Source: Auxenochlorella pyrenoidosa
Lineage: Eukaryota; Chlorophyta; Trebouxiophyceae; Chlorellales; Chlorellaceae
NCBI GenBank assembly: GCA_001430745.1
Contig: KQ481977.1
Span: 964,803 to 1,012,155 of the forward strand
Direction of reading: 5' to 3'
DNA: 47,353 nt
The notes beneath the pieces were generated by a model. It searched no databases, was not told the origin of the DNA, and worked only from the letters and a program-made list of their open reading frames with translations. The position numbers and the translations under genes were made by a program. Shown here in pieces: positions 27,601-38,371 of this stretch (positions are counted from its first letter, which is position 1; the number at the start of each line of letters is the position of its first letter).

Positions 27601-29955
27601 TGCCTGCCTGGTTGGCCAGATGGCTGTGGGCCAGCAGGGAGGCGCGGCTGGTGGGCGGCGTGCCGGCTGGTGCGGGCGGCGCGCGGTGCAGGCGCCACTG
27701 CTTGGAGCCCTCTGTCTGCACCACAAAGATCTCCACATCGTCCCAGTGGGGTGCCAGGCCTGCGACAGGGGGGGGGTTCAGAGGCAGGTGAACCGAGCAC
27801 CAGAGGGGCTGCCCGTCGGGCCAGCCCAAGGAAGGGGCTGGGCGGCCACACGTCGGCACAGCCCCATGCTGCAAATGCTGCAGCTGGGGCCGCCGCTCGA
27901 CCCTGCCATCCCTGGCCGCCAGCGCCCGCCCCCGGGCCCACCCTGCGTCCCTGGCGGCGTCAGGTAGGCGTTGCAGCCCACCAGGCAGCCCAGGCGGCGC
28001 TCCAGGGCGGCCAGCAGGCGCCAGGTGGCGTCGCAGAAGCGCTGCGGCTGGTGGAACTGCAGGGCCATGCACGGAGGGCAGAGAGAAAGGGGCTCAGCGG
28101 CGCGTCGGTGGGTGCTGCGGGTGAGGCAGAAGCGCATGGCGCCGTTGGGCAGCGTCTGCTGCTGGGAATGTGCGTGAGAGAAAGGTGGGTCACCCGCTGC
28201 AGGTGGCAGCTGTAGTTGAGGTGAGCCCGCAGCAAGCATGCAGGAGGCAAAGTGTGGGGTGTGCGGCACGCCCAGCCGAGGCCCCAGCACAGCGTGGCGC
28301 TGTGCCGGCGCCGGGGGCCCTGCCCTCTGCTCTCAGCCCCTGAAAGGCCAGCGCCCGGCATGGGGAGCCGGGGCCAGTGAGTAGTAGGCTGGTGGGTGGG
28401 GTGCAAACGCAGGCGCGGGCAGCCTCAGCCAATTCGAACCGTGGACCCAAACCCAGCGTATCCGACTGTGTGCAGGCAAGGGTGCTCACAGGACAACGGA
28501 ATGCTTATAAGAATGCCACACCCAGGGCAAGAACTAGACCCTCAGTCGAGGGCACATCGCTGACGGCCGCATCTGGCTCGGCCGCATCTGGCTCTGGCTC
28601 GGCCGCATCTGGCTCGGCTGGCGTGTGCGAGCTCATGCACATGTGCACTGGCGCAGCCTGCAACCCCAGAGAACCCAAACAGCGGGCCCAGCGGAAGCGG
28701 CTGCACACCTGCATGGTACAGCCCTCCTCGTTGAATAGCCGCGCCAGGGTCGCGCTGTCAGCCACCTGCTTGTGCCCAAGGCAGGCGAGAGTTGGGGGGT
28801 TGTGGGCAGCAGCCGGGTGCGGGACAACTGGGAGTCAAGCGCCGGCCGGCCGGCAGGCCGGCAGGCAGGCGAGTCACAGCGCCAAACCGCAGGTTGAGGT
28901 GTGCTCTGCCAGGGCTGGGCGCGGCACGGCGTCCAGCTATCACTGAGGCATGGCCCCTGCATTCGGTGCACGCCGCTGGTCCCTCCCCCCCACCTCTCCA
29001 TTGGGCGTCTCCCGCCTGCCGCCCACATACCGAGCCGCGTTCACATCCACGCCTGCACAGCGGGGGGCGCTCCAGGCAGAGCACTGCTGCTGAGGCGCAT
29101 TGCAGCGGGGAGCAGCGTGCCGCGTGCTGTCTTTGGATGTGCCAGGGTGCAGACTACAATGCCAGAGCACCACTCTGCCCTGCTGCGGCCCCAGTCCCAG
29201 AGCAGCGCTCAAACGGGGCGGACGCACAGCCGGGCCCTCTCGCCTCCCTGCAGAGGCCGGGCCTTGCGGCCGCCCAGTGCCCGCCCTCGCTGCCACTCGC
29301 CCCCCCCCCTCCCTCACCAAACTCCAGCGGCTCCCCCTCCTCCTCGCAGATGCGCGCCACGCGGGCCAGCTCCGAGAAGGAGGCCAGGCCCCCGAAGAAG
29401 GCGCGCCGCTCGGGCGTGGCCTTGAGGACCGCGGGCGCCCGCTCCCACGTCCCAGACAGGAAGGCGGCGAGGGCCTGCACCGAGGCAGAGGGGCGCATGC
29501 AGGGCGGCGGACAGCATTTTGGAGGGACAGGACCACCAGCAGCACCAGAGTGTCATCCGACACTGCCAACTCGCAATGGGCAACCACTGCACGTGGAAAG
29601 AGTCTGCGGAGGGTGCTGCTAGTGCACAGGGTACCGCATCGTGGAGCATCGCGCTTGGGGGCGGGTACATGCGTGCTGCAGGCCGTAATCATTGGTGCGC
29701 CCTGCTAGTCAGCCTTTCGACTGCCCCCCATCTCGCTGTTGCTGCACCAGTTGTGTCCAGTGCCTGAAGCAGCGGAGCTGGTCGAGCTGTTGCTCCGCTG
29801 CCGCTGCCGCTGCCGCTGCCGCCATGTGCGGCATGCATGTGCCTCAGGGACACTCGTCCGATATGACGCCGATGCCATCGTGTGTACCGCACCTCGGGCG
29901 CCACCAGGAAGGCCAGAGGGTCCCTGTCCAGGGCCGCTTCTGCCGCCTTCGCCAT
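24624..29955 (-). CDS. JmjC ribosomal oxygenase (NO66/MINA family) with His-rich insert
   Basis: Exons on the minus strand: 29955-29893, 29474-29318, 29052-28994, 28765-28709, 28056-27942, 27759-27608, 27480-27421, 27117-26627, 26397-26288, 25994-25653, 25443-25124, 24830-24624; 710 aa. The family hydroxylates histidines of ribosomal proteins in the nucleus/nucleolus and may demethylate histones. Evidence: GRRETPNGE, NAYLTPPGTQGLAPHWDDVE (Fe ligands H155, D157), FVVQTEGSKQWRLH, EIGEPFMELTLEVGDVLYLP and PRGTIHCA (distal H234). A C-terminal winged-helix-like part follows (SYFRLVPMS, VRLVSCLRNDRGSHMMG, FPAEFAPALVQLLRS, VATALWESGVL). Two inserts interrupt it. One is a His/Gly/Glu stretch (about 434-480) that contains one CxxxC motif and is preceded by another. 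The other is an Asp/Glu/Ser run (about 505-590). The Lys/Gln/Ala-rich C-terminus could direct nucleolar localisation. Introns after exons 6 and 8 use GC donors (27607, 26626). Confidence 0.91.
28565..28620. repeat. Short tandem repeat in an intron of the JmjC gene
   Basis: A 15-base unit, GGCCGCATCTGGCTC, occurs three times in tandem with one 6-base interruption (GGCTCT), followed by a degraded copy. It lies in the intron between the fourth and fifth exons of the minus-strand gene. It is probably a minisatellite seed with no coding role. Confidence 0.7.
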
Positions 29956-30246
29956 GCTGCCGCGCGGAGAGGGGGCTGCGACGATCTCGACACGTACTTA
30001 TTGAAACTAAGATGCCTGCAGAGGACAAAAACATCATCTTTCAGGCCAGGAGGCTGCTGCCGGCTGCTGCGCTCGCGCCAGCTGATCTGTCTCGCCATGA
30101 ACACGTTGATCTCTCGCTGGTCTGGGAGGCGGTTCGTGAACTGTACATCACCAGAGCCTATCGGCCCCCATTTCTTCTCCCCTAAGTGAAGTCGGCACTA
30201 CTCCTTCTTGGTCCTCGCTCTGTTGGGCTCCCGGCCGCCGTCCACC
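29956..30246. promoter_or_regulatory. Compact bidirectional promoter region (JmjC oxygenase / TLC protein)
   Basis: The JmjC gene and the TLC-domain gene start divergently only 291 bp apart. The space is AT-richer than the flanks and contains no other gene. Both promoters and 5' UTRs must fit here, so co-regulation is possible but not shown. Confidence 0.45.
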
Positions 30247-32702
30247 ATGCGGCAACCGGACGGCATGATCGTGGCCGAAGCAGGTAAGCCCTGGCAGCTC
30301 AGCAGGGGGTGAGCAGCCTTGGCGCCACAACCGGCACCGCTGCCGTCGCCGTCTTCTCATCCCCTGTGCCGCACCCTTTTCCTGCCATCTGCAGCTGTTG
30401 TTGGCTATGCCGTATACATGGGCAGCTTGTGGGCGGCTCAGCGCTTGTCGCCACTCTCATCTGGTTACCGAAAGCTGTCGGCAGCGGAGCGGCTTGAGTG
30501 GGAGGGCAGGTACGCTTGCATCAGCTGGCCTGTGCCCTCACCTGCTTTAGGCCAAGTATGCTGTCCATGTGCCAGCACTTGCGCCCACCTTGCGCGCCAA
30601 TTGCTGCTGTGCGGCGCCACCAGCGAGCAGCGCATGAGCATGTGGCTGTAGGCGGCCCTGGCTGCCGCTGCCTGTGCCGAGCACCACCCCGCCCCTGCCC
30701 CCGCCTGGCCCGCCCCGCAGGCTGCCCTCCACGCTGCACGCCCTGGTCATCACCGGCGCCACCATCTACCTCTTCCTCTGCTCGCCGGTGTTTGCGGAGG
30801 ACCACGTGAGCGGTGGTTGTAATGTAATTTCGGTTGAGGAGTTGAAGGCAGCGCTGCAAGATGCTCCAACCCAGCTGTGCTGGGCGCCAGCCTCCATGGG
30901 ATGGCGTTGCCGGCTGCCGCCCCCGGAGACCCAGGCGCACAACCGGCCGTGCAGCCCCTGCCTGACCCCCCACCCGCCAACCACCACCACCCAAACACAT
31001 AATCCCCCCCCCCCCCCCCCATCATAAACCAAGCGCAGGCGGGCGACCGCCCCTTTGTGCTGCGCACCTCGCCGCTGTCCGACGCCTCGCTGGGCTTCTC
31101 GCTGGGCTACTTTGCCACCGACCTGCTGCTGCTGGTGCTCTACTACCCCTCCTTTGGGGGGGCCGAGATGGGGGTGCACCACCTGGCGGCGCTCGCCTCG
31201 GTGGCGGCAGCCGCGCTGCAGGTGGGTGGGGGGGGGCTCCCAGCTGGCGCGCTGTGCCCGGCGTGCTGGGGCGTGCGCTGGGGCGGCTGGCGCGGCCCCG
31301 GGGGGCAACAGCCCTGGCAGGCAGTCGGCGTCGTGCATGCGGGCACCGCAGCCCGCAGCCAAGCAGCGTGCCCGGCAGTGCTTTGCGAGAGCAAAAGAAC
31401 TGGATGCTCGGCGCACCTGGCACAAGTGCTGCTGCGCCACCCCTCGCCAGCTGTGGCCAGCTGTGGCCCCCCACAGCGCTCGGCAACCCTCCACCAGCGG
31501 CCCCCGCCTGCAGGGCCAGGCCCATGCGTACACTCTGGCGCTGCTGGCCACAGAGTGCACGACGTGAGTGGCGGGAGCGCGGTCTGTCTCAACGCAGCCC
31601 TTGCATGCCCTCCTGACCTGCGTGCTGGGCGCAGGGCCCTCCCTGTGCGCTTGGGACTCAGCCCTGCTGCCTGCTGGTCTCCCCCCTTCAGGCCGTTTGT
31701 GAACGTGCGATACCTGCTCGACAAGGTGGGGCGCCTCCCAGCCTATTTCCCAGTTTGAGCCTCATGGGCTTGGTTTTCGTCCAAGCCCTGCTGCCCAGCT
31801 GGGCAGCTGGGCACCTGGCACTTGGCACCCATGCACCCTTATCAGGGCATCTGGCCGCCCGGGGCCACGTGCCTGCACCTGCCGTGCATCACAGCCGCGC
31901 CCTGGCCGCGTCCCGCTGCAGGGTGGGTGGAAGGACCACCCGATTTACACCGCCAACGGCATGGCGCTGCTGCTCAGGTGCGCGCTGGCGGCGCTCCCAC
32001 CACCCCTGCCGCAGCGCGGCCCCGGCTGAGGCCCGCCTGCCTGCCCACACGCCGGCCCCTCCGCCCCGGCCGCTGCTTGGTCATGCCCCCCCCACCCCAC
32101 CCCACCCCCACCCCCACCTTGACCCCACAGCTGGCTGGTGGCGCGCATCCTGCTGTTCATCAAGTTCTTCCACCACGTGGCCACGCACCTGCACGAGTTC
32201 CACCTGGTGGGTGGGGGGCGGGTGGGGGGCTGTGTGCGTGGATGCGGGGCATGGGCGCACTCGCACGGTGGCTGCCCCAGAAAGCAGGGTCGGCCCGTGA
32301 CGGCCCCCTGCCCCCCTGCTGGCTGCCCCAGCAGATCTCCCCCCTCTCCCGCTGGCTCATCTACCTGGTGCCCCCCACGCTGTTTGTGCTCAACTGTGAG
32401 TGCTGACAGGGGCATGCAGCAGGGACGGCAACAGCAGCAGCACCACCATGTGCCAGCAGATGTAGGGATGGCGCCATGGCAGAAAGAACTTCTTCCAGTC
32501 TTTTCCTGCTGACTCGGCATGCCGCTGGCTGCCTGCACTCGCTGCAGTGTTCTGGTTTACCAAGATCCTCAAGGGGGCGATCAAGCTGCTGCTCAAGCCG
32601 GCCCCAGTGCAGCCAGAAGAAGCTGTGCCGGCGGGGCCCAAGGGCCAGCAGGCTGCCGCAGCGTCGCCTGGTGCAGCGGTTGAGCTGCGCAAAGAGCGCT
32701 GA
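30247..32702 (+). CDS. TLC-domain membrane protein (TLCD4/TMEM56-like)
   Basis: Exons: 30247-30283, 30395-30509, 30721-30805, 31039-31221, 31514-31563, 31692-31725, 31922-31977, 32131-32206, 32335-32395, 32548-32702, joining to 283 aa. Several hydrophobic helices are visible (AVVGYAVYMGSLWAAQ, LHALVITGATIYLFL, LGYFATDLLLLVLYYP, LAALASVAAAALQ, WLVARILLFIKFF, WLIYLVPPTLFVLNLFWF). TLC-family marks are the YFATD segment, VHHLAAL, and ECTTPFVNVRYLLD, which corresponds to the E-x-S/T-T-P-F-V-N motif of TLCD4/TMEM56. The longer HHxxxxLLxxSY motif of ceramide synthases is absent, so sphingolipid acylation is not supported. The C-terminus is Lys-rich, then Ala/Pro-rich and cytosolic-looking. TLC proteins act in lipid trafficking or metabolism in the ER or plasma membrane; the exact role is unknown. 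All donors are GT. Confidence 0.88.
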
Positions 32703-33174
32703 GGCGGCGGCGGTTGGTTCATGGATTCCATTGGCTGCGCCCATATGCCCTCGATTTTTCATCGCTTGCCTGCCCAACTCGGTGTTTCGGCCCTCAAGCT
32801 TGTACCCTGCTGTGCCCACCATTTGTGTACCAAGGCCTGCTTCTGTTTCTTTGCCCTCTCATTTTCCCATACCTTCCCGTGCAAATCACCCTCTCAGCAA
32901 ATGTGACATTGTCCAGCGAGCCTGGATTCGCTGCCCAAGCCAGCGGCAGCGAGACGGCAACGTGTTGCACCGAGCCGCCAGCGGGGCGGCAGCACTTGAA
33001 TCTTAGGATGTGCAGTGCCCCCATCGCTCATTACATCGAAACTCTCGGTATTTTCCAACGTCTGCTGTATACAACCCCTGCTCCACAGCGAACTGCCCGC
33101 CGATACAAGACTTTTCCGCAGCGGTGCAGCTTTGTAGGCTATCGTGGGGTCCCAAAGCGCTACCTCCGCTCGCC
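32703..33174. other. Intergenic between TLC gene and FEN1
   Basis: The segment is relatively AT-rich, holds the 3' UTR of the TLC gene and the promoter of FEN1, and shows no gene or repeat. Confidence 0.5.
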
Positions 33175-36100
33175 ATGGGGATCCAGGTGCGCCGCCACGG
33201 CCTGGGAAGCCGCAGGAGAGGGAGGAGATCGGTTACTGTCCGCCGCTGCTGTCGGGCGCTCTTTCACGCAGGCTGTTCCACTCGTGCATCCCTGCAATGC
33301 CCTGCAAAGGCGCCCCATACGTCCACTCGCTGTCTGCTGCCCGCCAAGCACGCCGCCGCCTGCCTGCCGCCGCCTGCCTGCAGGGCCTCACCAAGCTGCT
33401 GGGCGACTCGGCGCCCGGCTGCATGAAGGAGCAGAAGTTCGAGAACTACTTCGGGCGCAAGATTGCGGTGGATGCCTCCATGCACATCTACTCCTTCCTG
33501 GTGTGCTGGGGGCTGCGGCAACGAGGGCAGCGGGGCGGGAACAGGCCACTGCTGCTGACACTGATGCTGCCCATCATCTGCCCGCACCGCTGCCTCTGTC
33601 CATTTGTGCCCATTATGAAGCAGACTAGGCCACTCCTTTATGGAAGGCTGCGCCAGCACCTGGCGGGGCTGGCAGTGTTTCGGCACAGGGGCATTGACCT
33701 GCTGTTGTCCCAACGTCTCCTTCCCCCGTGCAGGTGGTGGTGGGCCGTGTGGGAGACCAGATGCTCACCAGCGAATCTGGAGAGGTCACCAGGTGCGCCT
33801 CCAGGGCAGGTGACAGGCAGGCGGGGGGTCAAGTGCCGACCTTACCTCCACCCCCACGCTGCACAGCGCCCCTGCCCCTGCCACTGGCCACCCACATGCC
33901 GGCGGCCTGCCCGCCTTGCCAGCCCTGCCTGCTGCAAGTTCCAGTTGCGCGGCGCCCGCCCCCTGGCTTTACCCGCAAAAGCCAAAGGAACCCGTTGCTC
34001 ACACCCTGGTGTCCCGTCCCCCGCACCCCCTTGTCGGCAGCCACCTGTCGGGGATGTTCTTCCGCACAGTGCGCATGCTGGAGGCGGGGATGAAGCCTGT
34101 GTGAGCGCGGGGAGGGGCTGCGGGGCGGCTGGTGTCCCTGCAGGGTTGGCTCTCGCGTCGGGCCCGGCGCCGGGATGCACCAGATGGCGCTGCCTACGGC
34201 CCCTTCCCCCCAGCAGGCATCCCCAACCCCCCATGTGTGCGCAGGTTTGTGTTTGAGGGCAAGCCCCCGGAGCTGAAGAGCGCCGAGCTGGCCAAGCGCG
34301 GCGCCAAGCGGCAGGACGCCACCGCCGAGCTGGAGGCCGCCAAGGAGGTGGGGCGGCACCTGCCGCGCCGGGCGGTTGCTGCTCCCGACCTGCTCGCCCT
34401 GGGCAGGCAGCGGATGTGCTGGTGCGGCGATGGGCGGCCAGGCAGGCGGCAGCGCCGCGAGGGGCTGAGCAGGGCGGGGGGCACGGCGACTGCCTTCGCA
34501 GCGCTCCCTGCCCCTTGCTCTGATTGTGTCGGGAACTTTGTGGCTTCCAGTTGCCGGGCGGGGTGGTGCCTAGAGCGCGGAGCGCAGCAGCAGGCGCGCA
34601 GCGCCTCGGCCCGCTCGCCCTCCAGCCCCCGCCCCCGGCCCCACGGTGCCCCCGCTCCTACCCCCCACCCCACCCCACCCCACCCCCCACCCAGGCCGGC
34701 AACGCCGAGGACGTGGAGAAGTACAGCAAGCGCACGGTGCGGGTGACGCGGGAGCACAACGAGGAGTGCAAGCGCCTGCTGCGCCTCATGGGCGTCCCCG
34801 TCATCGACGCGCCCTCAGAGGCCGAGGCGCAGTGCGCGCAGCTGTGCAGGGACGGCCTGGTGAGGGAGGCCGGCGGCCTTCAACACCAAGCGCATGCTGC
34901 TCTTGCCCGCCTGCTGGTGCCGGGTGTGTGAGGCTGTGAGGTGGGGCCTGCAGGACACTGGCTGCGCTGCCTTAAGATGCTTGCTCCCCACTCCCGCGGT
35001 GCCCTGGGGGTCTGCAAGCACCCTCCCAGCCGCGCCGCCTGTGCCTGCCCCAGCTGCACCTGCTGGCAGTGGTTCTGCCGAGGGCCCTCACCTCACCCGA
35101 TCACCAGCCCAGAACTTGCAGCCAGAGGTGGCTCCTGGTCCCCCTCACCCAGCCCGCCCCTGTCGTCCTCGCTGTGCCGNNNNNNNNNNNNNNNNNNNNN
35201 NNNNNNNNNNNNNNNNNNNNNNNNNNNNNNNNNNNNNNNNNNNNNNNNNNNNNNNNNNNNNNNNNNNNNNNNNNNNNNNNNNNNNNNNNNNNNNNNNNNN
35301 NNNNNNNNNNNNNNNNNNNNNNNNNNNNNNNNNNNNNNNNNNNNNNNNNNNNNNNNNNNNNNNNNNNNNNNNNNNNNNNNNNNNNNNNNNNNNNNNNNNN
35401 NNNNNNNNNNNNNNNNNNNNNNNNNNNNNNNNNNNNNNNNNNNNNNNNNNNNNNNNNNNNNNNNNNNNNNNNNNNNNNNNNNNNNNNNNNNNNNNNNNNN
35501 NNNNNNNNNNNNNNNNNNNNNNNNNNNNNNNNNNNNNNNNNNNNNNNNNNNNNNNNNNNNNNNNNNNNNNNNNNNNNNNNNNNNNNNNNNNNNNNNNNNN
35601 NNNNNNNNNNNNNNNNNNNNNNNNNNNNNNNNNNNNNNNNNNNNNNNNNNNNNNNNNNNNNNNNNNNNNNNNNNNNNNNNNNNNNNNNNNNNNNNNNNNN
35701 NNNNNNNNNNNNNNNNNNNNNNNNNNNNNNNNNNNNNNNNNNNNNNNNNNNNNNNNNNNNNNNNNNNNNNNNNNNNNNNNNNNNNNNNNNNNNNNNNNNN
35801 NNNNNNNNNNNNNNNNNNNNNNNNNNNNNNNNNNNNNNNNNNNNNNNNNNNNNNNNNNNNNNNNNNNNNNNNNNNNNNNNNNNNNNNNNNNNNNNNNNNN
35901 NNNNNNNNNNNNNNNNNNNNNNNNNNNNNNNNNNNNNNNNNNNNNNNNNNNNNNNNNNNNNNNNNNNNNNNNNNNNNNNNNNNNNNNNNNNNNNNNNNNN
36001 NNNNNNNNNNNNNNNNNNNNNNNNNNNNNNNNNNNNNNNNNNNNNNNNNNNNNNNNNNNNNNNNNNNNNNNNNNNNNNNNNNNNNNNNNNNNNNACCCCA

Positions 36101-37742
36101 CACACACACAGGTGTACGGCATCTCCACCGAGGACATGGACTCGCTCACCTTTGGCACCCCCAAGCTCATACGCCACCTGATGGCCCCGGCCTCGCAGAA
36201 GCAGCCCGCCATGGAGTTTGACTACCAGCTGGTGGGTTGACCGCCGGTCAAACGGTGCCCCCCGCTGCATGTGCCTGCGCGCCGCCACAGGCGCCGCAGC
36301 TGATGCGGGCGCCGAGTGCCTGCGCGTGGCCCTGCTGGGGGGTCCGCCCTGGGCCCTGTTTCTGTGGCGCTGGGTCTGTTAGGTCAGGCTTGCTGTTTCT
36401 GAGCGAGAGCGCACACTCGGGTGAGCGCAACAGCACGCTGAGTTCAGCCAAGCGATACTGCACTGCCTGCTCAGCCCACTATATTCCCCTCCCCGCCTGT
36501 CTCCCCCGCTCCTGCCGCCTCGCCACCCTTCCCGCCGCAGGCGCTGCAGGAGCTGGGCCTCACAGCCGACCAGTTCATCGACCTGTGCATCCTGTGCGGC
36601 TGCGACTACGCGCCCAAGATCTCGGGCATCGGGCCCGGCCGCGCGCTGCAGCTCATCAACAAGCACGGCAGCATGGAGAAGGTGCGGTGGCCGCGCAGCA
36701 GCAGCCCAGACGCCCTCGCATGCGAGATGCACTCCCACGTGCCACAGCAGGGCTGGTGCTTGGAGCCCATAGCTTCGCTTTGCAACAGTCGGGGGAGCCG
36801 GAAACGGTGGCAGTAGCCGGTGCTGGGGGCCCGCCACCTAGGCGGCACCTGGCCACCCCCTGGTTGGTGGCTCTACCTCCTGGGACTGAGCCCCCAGAGG
36901 CCCCAGCAAAATCCCGACCCCCCACCACCGCCCCCGCAGGTGCTGGAGGAGCTGGGCAAGGGCGGCAAGTACCAGGTCCCCGAGGACTTCCCCTACCAGG
37001 AAGCGCGCCGCCTCTTCAAGGGTGGGCGCCCGCTGCGGGGCGCGGGGCCCCCTGCCCCAGGCCTGCCGGTGCATGCCTGTGTGTCTCTGTCTGCTGCCCC
37101 TCGCCCTCCTAACTGTCTTTCTGCCCTGCCTGCAGAGCCAGACGTGCTCAAGGGGGATCAGGTGCCGCAGCTCAAGTGGAGCGCGCCAGACACGGGTGCG
37201 GGCGCCCGGGCAGCCTGCAGCGGCCCAAGCCACCCCCTCAGCTGCTTTATGTACTCCCCTCCGCGCATTCTTGAGACAGGAGCACTCGATCAAGTGCAAA
37301 GTAAGCAACGAGCCCCCTCCCCCCTGACCCTGCTGCAGACGGCCTGGTGCAGTTCCTGGTGCACGAAAAGACATTTGCAGAGGACCGCGTGCGCAAGGCC
37401 GTAGAGCGCATCCATGCAGCCAAGGTGCGGGGCAGGGCGGTGCCACGCCAGCCAGGAGGGCAGGTGGGAGGGCCGCGCATGCCAGGCTGCTGGCTGCTCC
37501 TGTGCGGATGAAGGATGCCATGCTGTTTCAGCGTCCGCGTGCAAGCTGGGTGCTGCCAAGTTGTGTGGCCCCTGCAGGGCAAGGCCAGCCAAGGGCGGCT
37601 GGAGAGCTTCTTCGGCCCCGCCAAGATTGTCAGCAGCACCACCGGCAAGCGCAAAGAGCCGGAGAAGAATGCCAAGGGCGGCAAGGCGGGCGGCGCGAAG
37701 AAGGGCAAGCTGGGGGCCATGGGCAAGGCTGGCAAGAAATGA
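33175..37742 (+). CDS. FEN1: Flap endonuclease 1
   Basis: Exons: 33175-33186, 33384-33500, 33734-33792, 34041-34100, 34245-34347, 34695-34859, 36112-36231, 36541-36681, 36940-37021, 37136-37195, 37339-37424, 37578-37742; 389 aa against 380 in human. FEN1 removes 5' flaps in Okazaki-fragment maturation and base-excision repair. The first exon encodes only MGIQ. Metal-site residues: D34 (AVDASM), the two Glu in APSEAEAQ, the two Asp in STEDMDSL and the Asp in CGCDYAPK. However, the position equal to human D86 is Glu (E87 in [10 protein letters not shown]). The helix-hairpin-helix ISGIGPGRA is present. The PCNA-binding box is QGRLESFF, followed by a Lys-rich tail. The 915-base gap lies in the sixth intron. 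RDGL before it and [10 protein letters not shown] after it abut exactly as in homologues, so no exon is missing. All donors are GT. Confidence 0.97.
35180..36094. other. Assembly gap (run of N)
   Basis: The gap is 915 undetermined bases inside an intron of FEN1. A CA-repeat touches its right side, and CCCCA-type repeats end the previous intron. Its true length may differ from the N count. Confidence 0.98.
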
Positions 37743-38371
37743 AGAGCAAGGCAGCGAGCAAGTGGGCTGCGACGGGCGGCGGCGCGAGCACGTGTATCAT
37801 ATCTGCTGTTTTTGACGATGATTGTTTGGACTGTCTGTGCGCTCATCTTGCCTTGTAAGGCCTGCTGCTGCAGCGTGTTGCCCTGGCAGTGCTGGGGATC
37901 GGTGAACAGATGCATTGCTCTGCGCCCTTGGGCCACGCTGCCAGCGAGTGGCTTGCAGGTGGGTGCTGGAGTGGAGGGGTTAGCCCTGCCTGCAGTGTGC
38001 AGTGCGGTGCAGATAAGCTTCGGCTGTTGTCATCCGAATTGTCAATGTGAGAGAATCCCATGACATGAGAAAGGGAGACGAGAGAACGCCTCCGCTGGGC
38101 GCGCTGGCGGCGGCATGTGGCCTGCATTGCTTTCGGGCGTCCAGGCTGCTGCATTCAGTATCTGCGCACCGCTTTCCCCTCTCAAGCCCGTCAGGCTTGC
38201 TACGCGGCGTCAGGCCGCTCAAATCGCACACTTCGCCGGCAACTGTTGGCGGCCGACCTTAGAACGCCCTCGCTGCCTTTGCCGGCACTTTATTTGCGTG
38301 CCGGTCCGCGGCCACCTGCTTTCACAACTCCCTGCAGCAAGTTTCTCGGCCCTTGCGAGCTAGCCCGCGCG
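37743..38371. other. Intergenic between FEN1 and the deacetylase-LysM gene
   Basis: The region holds the FEN1 3' UTR with its TGTAA signal, then the promoter of the deacetylase-LysM gene. I see no additional gene. Confidence 0.5.
37854..37858 (+). terminator. TGTAA polyadenylation signal of FEN1
   Basis: A TGTAA pentamer stands 112 nt after the FEN1 stop codon, at the spacing usual for green algal genes. Confidence 0.55.

Noticed and set aside
30247..32702. Ceramide synthase
   Set aside because: The TLC fold is present but the LAG1 catalytic HHxxxxLLxxSY motif is not. The E-C-T-T-P-F-V-N motif fits TLCD4/TMEM56.
35093..36288. Open frames through the N run
   Set aside because: They consist mostly of undetermined residues and exist only because N cannot encode a stop.
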